Notes: generated by a model not told the origin, from the letters alone. Counted from the stretch's first letter, positions 20,531-34,133 are shown. The stretch: 64,000 nt of DNA from Corydoras sp. C115 (GCA_019802505.1 JAFMOC010000429.1:84501-148500), one strand, 5' to 3'. Numbers and translations: made by a program.

Positions 20531-23500
20531 AAGATTATTAAAGAGGCACGGGCTTAAAAAAAACTATTTATACCAATAGACTTCCAAAACCTTTTAATAA
20601 ATGTCTCTGACATAATGCCTTAACTATAAATCCTGAATTAAAGGCACTGCAACACTCATCAGGACATCCATCTTTTATTCTGCTTTCTTCTGGTCATGAT
20701 CAGTCATGGCTGCTGGATTAAACTAAAGATATGATGACCAAATTTAACCAAAACATTCAATTCCACTATTAAAGAATAATGTGGGATTATGTGTTAAAGG
20801 CTGGTTTGTACATTTAAAGCATGAGATTATATATAAAAGACAATAAATGAAATATTTAATTCTAAAATTAAAGATTACTGTTGGATTATATATTAACATT
20901 GCAAGATTATTAAAGAGGCACAGTCTTTAAAAAAAACTATTCATACCAATAGACTTCCAAAACCTTTTAATAAATGTCTCTGACATAATGGCTTAACAAT
21001 AAATCCAGAATTAAAGACACTGCAACACTCATCAGGACATCCATCTTTTATTCTGCTTTCTTCTGGTCATGATCAGTCATGGCTGCTGGATTAAACTAAA
21101 GATATGATGACCAAATTTAACCAAAACATTCAATCCACTATTAAAGATTAATGTGGGATTATGTGTTAAAGTGACTGTGTTAATGCATTAATTCCCAAAT
21201 TAAAGATTACTGGTGTATTATATATTGTACACTAAAGATCCTGAATTAAAGACACTGCAACACTCATCAGGACATCCATTTTTTATTTATGCTTTCTTCT
21301 GGTCATGATCAGTCATGGCTGCTGGATTAAACTAAAGACATGATGACCAAATTTAACCTGGTTTGTACATGTAAAGCATGAGATTATATATAAAAAACAA
21401 TAAATTCAATATTTAATTCCCAAATTAAAGAATACTGTTGGATTATATATCACCGTGCCAAGATTATTAAAGAGGCACAGGATTAAAAAAAAACTGTCTT
21501 AAAAATGGCTGCTGGATTAAACTAAAGACATGATGACCAAATTTAACCAAAACATTCAATTCCACTATTAAAGATTAATGTGGGATTATGTGTTAAAGTG
21601 CCTGTGTTAATGCATTCATTCCCAAATTAAAGATTACTGGTGTATTATATATTGTACACTAAAGATCCTGAATTAAAGGCACTGCAACACTCATCAGGAC
21701 ATCCATCTTTTATTCTGCTTTCTTCTGGTCATGATCAGACATGGCTGCTGGATTAAACTAAAGACATGATGACCAAATTTAACCAAAACATTCAATTCCA
21801 CTATTAAAGAATAATGTGGGATTATGTGTAAAAGGCTGGTTTGTACATTTAAAGCATGAGATTATATATAAAAGACAATAAATGAAATATTTAATTCTAA
21901 AATTAAAGATTACTGTTGGATTATATATTAACATTGCAAGATTATTAAAGAGGCACAGTCTTTAAAAAAAACTATTCATACCAATAGACTTCCAAAACCT
22001 TTTAATAAATGTCTCTGACATAATGGCTTAACAATAAATCCAGAATTAAAGACACTGCAACACTCATCAGGACATCCATCTTTTATTCTGCTTTCTTCTG
22101 GTCATGATCAGTCATGGCTGCTGGATTAAACTAATGATATGATGACCAAATTTAACCTGGTTTGTACATGTAAAGCATGAGATTATATATAAAAAACAAT
22201 AAATTCAATATTTAATTCCCAAATTAAAGAATACTGTTGGATTATATATCACCGTTCCAAGATTATTAAAGAGGCACTGGCTTAAAAAAAACTGGTTTAA
22301 AAATGGCTGCTGGATTAAACTAAAGACATGATGACCAAATTTAACCAAAACATTCAATTCCACTATTAAAGATTAATGTGGGATTATGTGTTAAAGTGCC
22401 TGTGTTTATGCATTAATTCCCAAATTAAAGATTACTGGTGTATTATATATTGTACACTAAAGATCCTAAATTAAAGGCACTGCAAAACTCATCAGGACAT
22501 CCATCTTTTATTCTGCTTTCTTCTGGTCATGATCAGACATGGCTGCTGGATTAAACTAAAGACATGATGACCAAATTTAACCAAAACATTCAATTCCACT
22601 ATTAAAGAATAATGTGGGATTATGTGTAAAAGGCTGGTTTGTACATTTAAAGCATGAGATTATATATAAAAGACAATAAATGAAATATTTAATTCTAAAA
22701 TTAAAGATTACTGTTGGATTATATATTAACATTGCAAGATTATTAAAGAGGCACAGTCTTTAAAAAAAACTATTCATACCAATAGACTTCCAAAACCTTT
22801 TAATAAATGTCTCTGACATAATGGCTTAACAAACTGCAACACTCATCAGGACATCCATCTTTTATTCTGCTTTCTTCTGGTCATGATCAGTCATGGCTGC
22901 TGGATTAAACTAAAGACATGATGACCAAATTTAACCTGGTTTGTACATGTAAAGCATGAGATTATATATAAAAAACAATAAATTCAATATTTAATTCCCA
23001 AATTAAAGAATACAGTTGGATTATATATCACCGTTCCAAGATTATTAAAGAGGCACTGGCTTAAAAAAAAACTGGTTTAAAAATGGCTGCTGGATTAAAC
23101 TAAAGACATGATGACCAAATTTAACCAAAACATTCAATTCCACTATTAAAGATTAATGTGGGATTATGTGTTAAAGTGACTGTGTTAATGCATTAATTCC
23201 CAAATTAAAGATTACTGGTGTATTATATATTGTACACTAAAGATCCTAAATTAAAGGCACTGTAACACTCATCAGGACATCCATCTTTTATTCTGCTTTC
23301 TTCTGGTCATGATCAGTCATGGCTGCTGGATTAAACTAAAGATATGATGACCAAATTTAACCAAAACATTCAATTCCACTATTAAAGAATAATGTGGGAT
23401 TATGTGTTAAAGGCTGGTTTGTACATTTAAAGCATGAGATTATATATAAAAGACAAGATTATTAAAGAATATTTAATTCCAAAATTAAAGATTACTGTTG

Positions 23501-23805
23501 GATTATATATTAACGTTGCAAAATTATTAAAGAGGCACGGTCAAAAAAAACTATTCACTATTAACCAATAGACTTCCAAAACCTTTTAATTAATGTCTCT
23601 GACATAATGGCTTAACAATAAATCCAGAATTAAAGACACTGCAACACTCATCAGGACATCCATCTTTTATTCTGCTTTCTTCTGGTCATGATCAGTCATG
23701 GCTGCTGGATTAAACTAAAGATATGATGACCAAATTTAACCAAAACATTCAATCCACTATTAAAGATTAATGTGGGATTATGTGTTAAAGTGACTGTGTT
23801 AATGC

Positions 23806-23873
<68 letters not shown>

Positions 23874-25060
23874 ATAAACTAAAGTCATGAAGACTAGAGA
23901 CATGATTTTGTCTCAAATCACATTAATAAGCAACATATTTTAAACAAAACATTCAATCCACAATTAAAGATTAAAGCTGGATTATGTGTTAAATGCTGGT
24001 TTATACTGACATACAGTTAAAGCACAAGATTAAATTAAAAAACAATAAATAAAACATTTAATTCCCAAATTAAAGATTACTGTTGGATTATATATTAAAC
24101 ACGAGTAAAACAGGCTTTTTTAAAACTAGTTTATACAAATAGACTTCCAAAACCTTTTAATAAATGTCTCTGACATAATGGTTTAACTATAAATCCTGAA
24201 TTAAAGACACTGCAACACTCATCAGGACATCCATCTTTTATTCTGCTTTCTTCTGGTCATGACCAGTAATCCCTGCTGGATTAAACTAAAGATATGGTGA
24301 CTAGAGACATGATTTTGTCTCAAAACACATTAATAAGCAACATATTTTAACCAAAACAATCAATCCACGATTAAAGATTAAAGCTGGATTATGTGTTAAA
24401 CGTTGGTTTGTACAGTTAAAGCATGAGAATATATTTAAAAACAATAAATAAATCATTCAATTCCACTATTAAGGATTACATTTGAATGCAGGTTTATAAT
24501 GACATAGTTAAAGCATGAGATTATATTAAAAAAAAAATAAAAATAAAAAAACATTCAATTCCACTATTGAAGATTTATGTTGGATTATGTGTTAAACGCT
24601 GGTTTATAATGGCATATAGTTAAAGCATGAGATTAAATAAAAAAAAAACAATAAACAAAACATTTAATTCCACAATTAAATATTACTGTTGGATTATTGT
24701 TAAACACTGGTTTATGCTGACACACCAGTTAAAACATGGGATTATTTATACAAGCATTGAACTAAACATTTAATTCCCAAATAAAAGATGACAGTTGGAT
24801 TATATCATAAACACTGGATTATGCTGACACATCAGGTAAAACATGAGATTACTAGAAAAATAACTCAAAAACATTTAATTCCACAATGAAAAAAAACACA
24901 AGAGACTATTTAAAAAAAACAATAAAATACATGTAATTCCACGATTAAAGATTATTTTTGGATTATGTGTTAAACCCTGCTTTATGCTGACATATGCAAA
25001 ACATTTGTAGAGTCTTTAATGACTAAAATATAGAACTCAATAGTTGGATTATCTATTATA
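20530..25060. repeat. Complex AT-rich satellite with ~800-bp higher-order period
   Basis: The motif ACTCATCAGGACATCCAT recurs near 20651, 21025, 21259, 21686, 22059, 22485, 22838, 23284, 23643 and 24224. Spacings alternate at about 370 and 430 in the middle, giving a dimer of about 800 bp. The right part (24000-25060) is more diverged and shows a shorter period of about 107 bp (CATTTAATTCC...GGATTATGTGTTAAA...GTTAAAGCATGAGATTA). There is no ORF of note. A (TA)n tract sits at 23807-23868. Confidence 0.9.
23807..23868. repeat. (TA)n microsatellite in the satellite
   Basis: About 30 TA units following AATGCATTA. Confidence 0.95.
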
Positions 25061-25226
25061 TTAACTCCGGATTAAACTAAAAACAAACCAACAGACAGGT
25101 GTTGCGAGTATGGCCACTGGGTGGCGACAAAGACAGAAAATGACCAGAGGGCTTTTCCCCAAACATTTAAAGGTGATTTTCCTAAACAGCATCATTTTTA
25201 GGTCCTTATTGAAATAAAAGAGTGAA

Positions 25227-25462
25227 TCCACCCAGATAGACCCAGGACAGGACGCCAATCTATCACTGGACACACACTCACTCACACATACACACATATG
25301 GGGCAATTTGGAGAACTCAATTGACTTGATCCATGTTTTTGGACTGTGGGAGGAAACCCACGCGGACACGGGAGAACATGAAACTCCACCCAGATTGGGA
25401 TTCGAACCGGGAATCCCTAGTGCTGAGAGGAGAACATGCTAAACACTAAGCATCGTGCCTCC
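25227..25462 (-). mobile_element. SINE, tail-truncated, inside the satellite
   Basis: Begins at CACCCAGATAGACCCAGG and ends in a damaged head (CTAAACACTAAGCATCGTGCC). Confidence 0.88.
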
Positions 25463-25559
25463 ACACCCTAAACACTTCCTGCAAATGTGTTATTTACATT
25501 AAGTCATTAACAATAAGTGAGGAAGTCTTTCACCCTTTGAGGTGAAACAGTTCGATCAC

Positions 25560-26030
25560 TCAGATAGTTTTTAGATATTTTAACCAAAACATTCAATCCA
25601 CAATTAAAGATTAAAGCTGGATTATGTGTTAAATGCTGGTTTTATACTGGCATACAGTTAAAGAACGAGATTAAATTAAAAAAACAATAAATAAAACATT
25701 TAATTCCCAAATTAAAGATTACTGTTGGATTATATATTAAACACGAGTAAAACAGGCTTTTTAAAAACTAGTTTATACCAAGTTTATACTATAGTTTATA
25801 CTAGTTTATACTTCCAAAACCCTTTAATAAATGTCTCTGACATAATGACTTAACTATAAATCCTGAATTAAAGACACTGCAACACTCATCAGGACATCCA
25901 TCTTTTATTCTGCTTTCTTCTGGTCATGACCAGTAATGGCTGCTGGATTAAACTAAAGACATGATGACTAGAGACATGATTTTGTCTCAAAACACATTAA
26001 TAAGCAACATATTTTAACCAATACATATGT
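25560..26030. repeat. Outlying segment of the same satellite
   Basis: Repeats 23938-24350 closely (AATCCACAATTAAAGATTAA, then AACACGAGTAAAACAGGC, then the ATCAGGACATCCAT block near 25887). It is separated from the main array by a SINE (25227-25462) and a short unrelated stretch. It has a local expansion of GTTTATAC. Confidence 0.85.
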
Positions 26031-26465
26031 GTCTACACCGTTGAACTTTCTTTTCTCCTTCATCACATCTGGATGTTAATCTCAGAATAAAGTACTCTGA
26101 GGTTGGAGTTGGATCTGATCCAGATCTCTCTGTGGTAGAGGTGACATTAAGACTGAGCATTTTGTCATTCAAGCCGTTACCGATGATTTAATCGTAATTC
26201 AATCATTTAATTTAAATGACATTGTGGAGCTTGAAGGTGCCTCGTGTAAGGTTCAGCAGGAAGACTGCAGATTACAACCGCCTCCTCAAACAGTGTGGAC
26301 AACAGCAACCATCACAAACGTGATGACCTTGTGCAAGACGGGCTGCTGTCATAGAGGATTAGATTATTTTACACACTGCGCCTATAAATTATTCACCAAT
26401 TTTAATTATTCTTTAATCATTAGTGCTCCAATTATGTCATATACACACATACTGTACATCCACAT
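26031..26465. other. Single-copy DNA, no gene seen
   Basis: Follows the satellite. The ORF at 26224 runs into a SINE and is not credible. Confidence 0.5.
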
Positions 26466-26812
26466 GAAACCCATCCATCCATTATCTTCCGCTTTATCCT
26501 CTATTAGAGTCGCGGGGGGGCCATCCATCCAGGGCAGAATGTTTCGGGCGCTGGGCAGATACACCCAGGACAGGATGCCAATCTATCACTGGACACACAC
26601 TCACTCACACATACACACTCTATATGGGGCAATTTGGAGAACTCAATAGACTTGATCCATGTTTTTGGGCTGTGGGAGGAAACCGGAGAACCCGGAGGAA
26701 ACCACACAGACACGGGGAGAACATGGAAACTTCACCCAGATTGGGATTCGAACTGGGAATCTCTAGTGCTGAGAGGAGAACATGCTAAACACTAAGCCAC
26801 CGTTCCATCTCC
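26466..26812 (-). mobile_element. SINE, full length
   Basis: GGAT tail. Its head-side flank TCTCCACATTAA is also found beside the copy at 27893-28108. Confidence 0.88.
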
Positions 26813-26822
26813 ACATTAAACC

Positions 26823-26934
26823 ATATATATATATACAGACAGACAGACACACATACATACATACATACATATATACATACATATACATATATATACACAC
26901 AAACACATACATATACATACACACACACATACAC

Positions 26935-26983
<49 letters not shown>

Positions 26984-26995
26984 CATATATATATA
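26823..26995. repeat. Compound (TA)/(CATA)/(CA) microsatellite
   Basis: Blocks of TA, GACA, CATA, and CA of about 17 units. ORFs here are tyrosine/isoleucine or histidine/threonine runs, not genes. Confidence 0.95.
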
Positions 26996-27062
26996 AAGAA
27001 TTCAATAACAAATATATAAATAAAATATTAAATCAAAATATTTATATATTAATATAAAACAG

Positions 27063-27330
27063 AATAGCACGGTGCTCACCTCTCAGCTCTGTGGATTTAG
27101 ATTAGAATTCCAATCTTGGTAGTTTCCACGTTCTCATCGTGTCTGCATAGGTGTTCTCCAGGTTCTCCAATTTTCACCACAGTCCAAAAACATAGATTCA
27201 AGGTGAATTGCCCACTGTAACTCACCCTATCTAAATAGTTCCTATATATAGTGTGTCGTAGTAAGCAAGTGTGTGCCGAGCGACGGATCGGGACCCTGTC
27301 CTGAGTGCATCTGCCCTCCCCCCTCCCCCA
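27063..27330 (+). mobile_element. Old SINE variant
   Basis: Only ~75% like the common type by eye (AGTTTCCACGTTCTCATCGT, CCAAAAACATAGATTCAAGG). Confidence 0.75.
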
Positions 27331-27460
27331 AAAGTAGAGAATTGAGCAGTGTGTGTGTGACTACATTGCAAAAAATCTGTCAAAAAAAAATTTGAAAAAT
27401 AAAATATGCGTCAATATAGTGAATACATTTATCGTTTAAGATTTCTTAAATTAATAAAGA

Positions 27461-27491
<31 letters not shown>

Positions 27492-27892
27492 TATACCCCC
27501 CCCACCCCATGACCCTGATAGAGGATAAAGCGGAAGGATGGATGGATGGATGTTCTGTTTGGGGAAATGCAGGTTACAGTGATTGTTGTACATTTGTTCT
27601 GTATACTGTGTGTTTAACTAAAATCAGGTCTTCATGCTTTTTGCTGGAATGTGTTTAATAAAAGAGCGATTCTAACAGATTTGACAATACTAACATGATG
27701 TGTCTAAACAGGTTTCAATATAAAAGCCTAAAAAATAGAGCTTGACCCCGGTAGATCTCGATGACCTGTCCAATGGAAAAGTAGATCTCGGGCCAGAAAA
27801 GTGTGAACACCCCTGACTTACCTTGACTTCTGCCTACTGAATCTGTTACCACTTACCGCTCGCCTTTGACTTTTTTGTAGACCTGATAAGCG

Positions 27893-28182
27893 GAAGATAA
27901 CACACACACACACTCTATATGGGGCAATTTAGAGAACTCATTTGACTTGATCCATGTTTTTGGACTGTGGGAGGAAACCGGAGAACCCGGAGGAAACCCA
28001 AACAGACACGGGGAGAACATGGAAACTCCACCCAGATTGGGATTCGAACCGGAAATCCCTAGTGCTGAGAGGAGAACATGCTAACCACTAAGCCACCGTG
28101 CCATCTCCACATTAATGGGCGCCATAGGGGTTCCAGGCAATATATATATCTCTATATATATACTTCGGTTGCTATAATATGG

Positions 28183-28219
<37 letters not shown>

Positions 28220-28337
28220 TACATTCATTCATTCATTATCTCCCGCTTTTCTCCTCTATTAGGGTCGCGGGGGGGTTCCCCATGCCCATCCAGGGGAGAA
28301 CGTCTCAGGCGCTGGGCAGATAGACCCAGGACAGGAG
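27893..28337 (-). mobile_element. Two truncated SINEs
   Basis: 27893-28108 is the head half, with GATAAGCGGAAGATAA fused to ACACACACACTCTATATGG. 28222-28337 is the tail third of a GAAT copy. Confidence 0.85.
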
Positions 28338-29258
28338 ATAGTGAGATTTGAATGTTTAAAAAAGCATCCCAACCAAAAGGTCTGTTTTATTTCTCTTTAA
28401 TGTTTGGGTCTCAGTAACCATGACAGCTAAAGCCAGGGAGTGAAGTGCTTCAGAACCGAACAGAAGACTGAGTGCAACACTTCGAAGCTTCGTGTGCAGA
28501 ACGTGGGGCCAGCCCTGTCTTTTCAAGCCATTGACTTCAGCGATTTCTTCAGCCTTCGTGGTGCTCGTTTTACCACATAGGTCACAGCTTTCTTATTACT
28601 TGAACAGAGCGTAAACACAGAGAACCGAAATCAGCATCAGAATCCGTTTACTGAAAGCAAACCGCTAAATGGAAGACGAGAACGATGAAACGGAACTTTC
28701 GTAACCAGGAATATGAATTAAGAACATTGAAAATATTAAAGATGAAAATGAAAAGGTGGCAATCTGAACCAAGAGTGTCAGTCTGTCCCATAATACTACA
28801 CAACACGCTCACTGTGGTTAGGATCAGGGGTTGCGTCATGGCATGTAGTAGACGTGTAGTGGGCGCGCCCAAGCGAGGGGCACCCAAGTACGGGATGCGG
28901 TATATTTATATTGATATATAAGAGTTAAGAAATAACATCTGTAATCATAATTAACTTGTTAATCATAAGGGTTCCTAAAATCACTGGGGTGAATCGGAAC
29001 CCCAACTGTGAATCAATACAGGTGAATGGAGGACAGCACACTGGTATATGACTAAATGCTGCAGTACTCTCGTGTAAAGCAGATTAAGCCGCTGTTTGGT
29101 GATCACATGCTTCGACAGTAAGAATTTTATTGATGTAAATAAATGGTAGCCACTTGTTGGCGCTACAAAAACAGTATCAACGCACAAGGCAGTTTAGAAA
29201 TGTACAATGAGTTCTAAATTTTCAGTCAGCGTCAAATAATCTGCTGATCGCAAAAGGT
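28338..29258. other. Mostly single-copy DNA, no gene seen
   Basis: About 900 bp without SINEs. 28840-28925 (GGGCGCGCCCAAGCGAGGGG) may be a repeat fragment. No exon recognised. Confidence 0.45.
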
Positions 29259-29259
29259 G

Positions 29260-29597
29260 GGCGGCACGGTGGCTTAGTGGTTAGCATGTTCTCCACTCAT
29301 TCCCGGTTCGAATCCCAATCTGGGTGGAGTTTCCATGTTCTCACCGTGTCCGCGTGGGTTTCCTCCGGGTTCTCCGGTTTCCTCCCACAGTCCAAAAACA
29401 TGGATCAAGTCAATTGAGTTCTCCAAATTGCCCCATATAGAGTGTGTGTCTGAGTGAGTGTGTGCCCAGTGATAGATTGGCGTCCTGTCCTGGGTGTATC
29501 TGCCCAGCGCCCGAAACGTTCTCCCCTGGATGGGCATGGGGAACCCCGACCCCCCGCGACCCTAATAGAGGATAAAGCGGAAGATAATGGATGGATC
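29260..29597 (+). mobile_element. SINE, full length, with target duplication
   Basis: Flanks ATCGCAAAAGGT (29248-29259) and ATCTCAAAAGGT on the right differ by one base. GGAT tail. Confidence 0.9.
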
Positions 29598-29640
29598 TCA
29601 AAAGGTTATATATGGAATATTAGAAGAATATCCAGAATAC

Positions 29641-29900
29641 ATCCATCCATCCATCCATTATATGGGGGGGGGGGTTCCCCATGCCCATCCGAGGGAGAAC
29701 GTTTCGGGCGCTGGGCAGATACACCCAGGACAGGACGCCAATCTATCGCTGGACACACACTGACTCACACAGACACACTATATATGGGGCAATTTGGGGA
29801 ATTCAATTGATCCATGTTTTTGGACTTTGGGAGGAAACCGGAGAACCCGGAGGAAACCCACACAGACACGGGGAGAACATGGAAACTCCATCCAGACATT
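29641..29900 (-). mobile_element. SINE, head-truncated
   Basis: (ATCC)n start, then a short deletion of the TTCCGCTTTATCC segment. Ends at GAAACTCCATCCAGA. Confidence 0.88.
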
Positions 29901-30437
29901 TTAGGACATTTCTGAAAATCTGACGAAGTTTTAAATGAAATTGATGCAGCATTATTGAAAATTCAGCAGACTTTACAAACTTTCAAGCATCACTGTGACT
30001 CTAAAGAGTCTAGTTTAGGGATAAATGCTGACCTGGCATTATTGACATTATTATATTATAAGCCGTTATGTTAACGTAGGTGTTCTAATCATACTGTTAC
30101 GCCAATGGTTATACAGGTTGATGTTCGCAATGCCTAATGCACACTATAGACCTGAAGTCTTTCACCCCACAGTTTACAGAAGCTGCGTTCCATTGCATTT
30201 GTTTGCCTGTCTGCTCTGAGATGGACGGGTGACCTGTCCAGGGTGTCGGCCAACTTTTCTCCCAATGAGCACTGGCACAGACACCTTCGTTGTCCTAATT
30301 AGGACAAGGTGCTTTAATAAATGAATCAAGTTAATCAGAGTGGGTTAGTAAGCTGTTAATCTAGGTTGTGTGGACTGATAACTTTAACCAGAGTAAAAGG
30401 TAAAGGTACTGATTTAAATACAGTATAAGAATAAGAA
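29901..30437. other. Single-copy DNA, no gene seen
   Basis: A short stretch around GACCTGTCCAGGGTGTCGGCC (30230) recalls the body of fish SINEs and may be an ancient relic. Confidence 0.45.
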
Positions 30438-30806
30438 GGGGCGGCACAGTGGCTTAGTGGTTGGCATGTTCTCCTCTCAGCACTAGGGATTCCCGGTTCG
30501 AATCCCAATCTGGGTGGAGTTTCCATGTTCTCCCCGTGTCTGCGTGGGTTTCCTCCGGGTTCTCCGGTTTCCTCCCACAGTCCAAAAACATGGATCAAGT
30601 CAATTGAGTTCTCCAAATTGCCCCATATAGAGTGTGTGTGTGTGAGTGAGTGTGTGTCCAGAGATAGATTGGCGTCCTGTCCTGGGTGTATCTGCCCAGT
30701 GCCCGAAACATTCTGCCCTGGATGGGCATGGGGAACCTGAGAGGAGAACGTGGATGGGTTTCCTGAGAGGAGAACGTGCTAACCACTAAGCCACCGTGCC
30801 GTCCCC
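30438..30806 (+). mobile_element. SINE plus an inverted head fragment
   Basis: Plus copy to 30738, then two partial minus-strand head pieces (TGAGAGGAGAACGTG twice) ending GCCACCGTGCCGTCCCC. Confidence 0.85.
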
Positions 30807-30872
30807 TCTTTGGACAGTGACTGAATATTAAAGGATACATTTTAAGCTTCACAACTTCAGCTTTTATTAAAA

Positions 30873-31134
30873 GTCCATCCATTATCATGCCCATCCAGGG
30901 GAGAACGTTTCGGGCGCTGGGCAGATAGACCCAGGACAGGGCGCCAATCTATCACTGGACACACACTCACTCACACAAACACACTCTATATGGGGCAATT
31001 TGGAGAAATCAATTGACTTGATCCATGTATTTGGACTGTGGGAGGAAAATGGAGAACCTGGAGGAAACCCACGCGGACATGGGGAGAACATGGAACCTCT
31101 AGTGCTGAGAGGAGAACATGCTAACCACTAAGCC
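30873..31134 (-). mobile_element. SINE, deleted at both ends
   Basis: The tail joins directly to CATGCCCATCCAGG; the head lacks the B box. Confidence 0.85.
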
Positions 31135-31240
31135 AGAAATTGGAATTTTAATCACAGGCTTAATAATTTAAGCCTCAGTATTACCGGTTTCAAATTCTTG
31201 GGCTTAAGCAATGTCCTCAAATGCAAACTTGGTTGCAGAT

Positions 31241-31571
31241 TTCACGGTGGCTTAGTGGTTGGCATGTTCTCCTCTCAGCGCTAGGGATTCCCGGTGCGAA
31301 TCCCCATCTGGGTGGAGTTTCCATGTTCTCCCCGTGTCCGCGTGGGTTTCCTCCGGGTTCTCCGGTTTCCTCCCACAGTCCAAAAACATGGATCAAGGTC
31401 AACTGAATTCTCCAAATTGCCCCATATAGAGTGTCTGTGTGAGTGAATGATAGATTGGCGTCCTGTCCTGGGTGTATCTGCCCAGCACCCAAAACGTTCT
31501 CTCCTGGATGGGCATGGGGAACCCACCCGCGACCCTAATAGAGGACAAAGCGGGAGATAATGGATGGATGG
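31241..31571 (+). mobile_element. SINE, nearly full length
   Basis: B box mutated to GGTGCGAATCC; GGAT tail. Confidence 0.88.
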
Positions 31572-31833
31572 CTAAGAATTGGAATCACACAGAAGGCACT
31601 CTGTTTTTAAAAGCATGTCGGTGGGTGATGTGTCTACATCATCAACAGTACAGCATCAAAATGCACTTGAATTACATCCAGAGGGGGGGGGTGAAGAGTC
31701 AGCTTTGGTTTTGGTTTAATTTTACATTCTTTTAGTCTAAGGTCTCAGTGGCAATTCAAAAATGTGGGGGAGGTTTATATGTAAACAATGGGGGTGGAGT
31801 TCTTTTTTCTTTTAATGAGTATGTTATTGTTTT

Positions 31834-32152
31834 GGCGGCACGCTGGTTTAGTGGTTGGCATGTTCTCCTTTCAGCACTTGGGATTCCCGGTTCGATTCCC
31901 AATCTGGATAGAGTTTCCATGTTCTCCCCGTGTCCGCATGGGTTTCCTCCGGGTTCTCCGGCTTCCTCCCACAGTCCAAAAACATGGATCAAGGTCAATT
32001 GAATTCTTGAGTGAGTGTGTGCCCAGTGATAGATTGGCGGCCTGTCCTGGGTGTATCTGCCCAGCGCCCGAAACGTTCTCCCCTGGATGGGCATGAGGAA
32101 CACCCCCCCCCCCCCCCGCCTAGTAGAGGATAAAGCAGAAGATAATGGATGG
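31834..32152 (+). mobile_element. SINE with 13-bp target duplication
   Basis: ATGTTATTGTTTT at 31821-31833 and 32153-32165. A 45-bp deletion removes CCAAATTGCCCCATATAGAG. Confidence 0.92.
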
Positions 32153-32751
32153 ATGTTATTGTTTTGGGGGGGAATCATACTGGAAGTAAGCACCTTACCC
32201 AAATGCTGGAAAAAAAATGTTGGCGTTGCCTAAAATGCTAACATAGATACAATTTAATAGTTCCAATTTAATAGTTCCAATTTACAATATTCAAATATTA
32301 AGGCAGGTCGTTTTGGTATGATGTCAGAATTGTTTGCTGGTCAAACGGTTCAACAGGTGATTCAAATTTCTTGGGTTAAGCATTTAAAACGAGGTGGTGA
32401 TGAGTGCCTGGCAAGTTCATATCAATTTAACAAGAAGCTAATGTTGGCTTTACCTACATTAATAACAACCTGTGATTTTTTTTATTAAAAACAATGTATA
32501 CTATTCAAAAGATAAGCCTAATAAGCCTTGATGAGGTTGAAACCTTATTGCTTACAACCTTTCAACTCCAAATAATAGAATTATTAAAGAAAAATACGCT
32601 GAAAGCAGTGGCGGCTGGTCCATAGGGGGCGCTGGGGCGCCGCCCCCCTTTAAAATTGTTCAGATAATAAACTGAATTAATTATGAACTGCAATGTCAGT
32701 TTCAATTGATTTGTACTGTGTGTCTAAACGACTAAAAGTCTTACTGTAACT

Positions 32752-33066
32752 TCAAGTGGCTTAGTGATTAGCATGTTCTCCTCTGAGAACTAGGGATTCC
32801 CGATTCGAATACCAATCTGGGTGGAGTTTCCATGTTCTCCCTGTGTCGGCGTGGGTTTCCTCCGGGTTCTCCGGTTTCCTCCCACAGTCCAAAAACATGG
32901 ATCAAGTCAATTGAATTCTCCAAGTTGCCCCATATAGAGTGTGTCTGTGTGAGTGAGTGTGTGCCCAGTGATAGATTGGCGTCCTGTCCTGGGTCTATCT
33001 GCCCAGCGCCCGAAATGTTCTACCCTGGATGGGCATGGGGAACCCCCCCGCGACCCAAGTAGAATG
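32752..33066 (+). mobile_element. SINE inside the second hAT-like element
   Basis: Lacks the first ~15 bp of the head; ends CGACCCAAGTAGAATG. Confidence 0.88.
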
Positions 33067-33119
33067 AAAAAATAAATACATGTAATTGCCCCCATTGTGC
33101 ACACTTCCTATGTGCGGGG

Positions 33120-33660
33120 TGTCGGTCTAATGAGTGTGTATGTGGGCACACAAACATTTGGTGAGCATGTGGTCTGAGACTGGTGTTTAATTGGTTATTT
33201 TAGGTTTTTGGACACACCCATTCTAGTGCGTCACTATTGGTAGTGTGTTACTACTGGTTAATTGTACAATAGTTAATTGGTTAATTGGACAATTCCCGAA
33301 TCTACTCATTAATTCAGGTTTGGTTCATTAGTGTGTATGTGGGCACACAAACTTTTGGTTAGCATGTGATCTGAGGCTGGGTTCTAATTGGTTAGTTAAG
33401 GTTTTTGGACACACCCATTCTAGTACATCACTATTGGTAGTATGTTACTACTGGTTAATTGTACAATAGTTAATTGGTTAATTGGACAATTCCCAAATCT
33501 TCTCATTAATTTAGGTTTGGTTCAACATTTGGTTCAACTTTTGGTTAGCATGTGATCTGAGCCTGGGTTCTAATTGGTTATTTTAGGTTTTTGGACACAC
33601 CCATTCTAATACGTCACTATTGGTAGTGTGTTACTACTACAGGTTCATTTTATTTAGGCA
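33120..33660 (+). repeat. Minisatellite, ~190-bp units, inside the hAT-like element
   Basis: About 2.7 units. Each has TTAGGTTTTTGGACACACCC, a CACTATTGGTAGT block and TAATTGGTTAATTGGACAAT. The anchor at GGTTTTTGGACACACCC recurs near 33203, 33398 and 33586. No coding potential. Confidence 0.85.
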
Positions 33661-33787
33661 TCGTGTGATTGGACAATTCCCGAATCGACTCATTAACTCG
33701 GTGCGGTTAATTAGTTCGACTCCTAACGTTTGCAGACAGGAGTCGCATCAAAATGAAAGAAAATTCAGCTTTGTCTTTACAAAATTA

Positions 33788-34133
33788 TTCATTCATTCAT
33801 TTTCTTCCGCTTTATCCTCTATTAGGGTCGTGGGGGGTTCCCCATGCCCATCCAGGGAAGAACATCTCGGGCGCTGGGCAGATACACCCAGGACAGGGCG
33901 CCAATCTATCACTGGACACCTACTCACTCACACAGACACACTCTATATGGGGCAATTTTGAGAATTCAATTGACTTGATCCATGTTTTTAGACTGTGGGA
34001 GGAAACCGGAGAACCCGGAGGAAACCCACGCAGACACGGGGAGAACATGGAAACTCCACCCAGATGGGGATTCGAACCGGGAATCCCTAGCACTGAGAGG
34101 CGAATGTGCTAACCACTAAGTAACCGTGCCGCC
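33788..34133 (-). mobile_element. SINE, first of two at one target site
   Basis: Flanked by CTTTACAAAATTA at 33775-33787 and 34134-34146. GAAT subfamily tail with TTTCTTCCGC. Confidence 0.93.

Noticed and set aside
20530..25060. CRISPR-like or gene-cluster repeat structure
   Set aside because: Repeats are long, imperfect and head-to-tail without uniform spacers, in vertebrate DNA; this is a satellite.
26763..27057. Tyrosine/cysteine-rich ORFs
   Set aside because: Translated microsatellite (TA, CATA, CA) only.
27720..27820. Possible MITE with GTAGATCTCG repeats
   Set aside because: A likely repeat fragment (ends in CACCCCTGA), but I could not find its other terminus or a target duplication, so it is not annotated.
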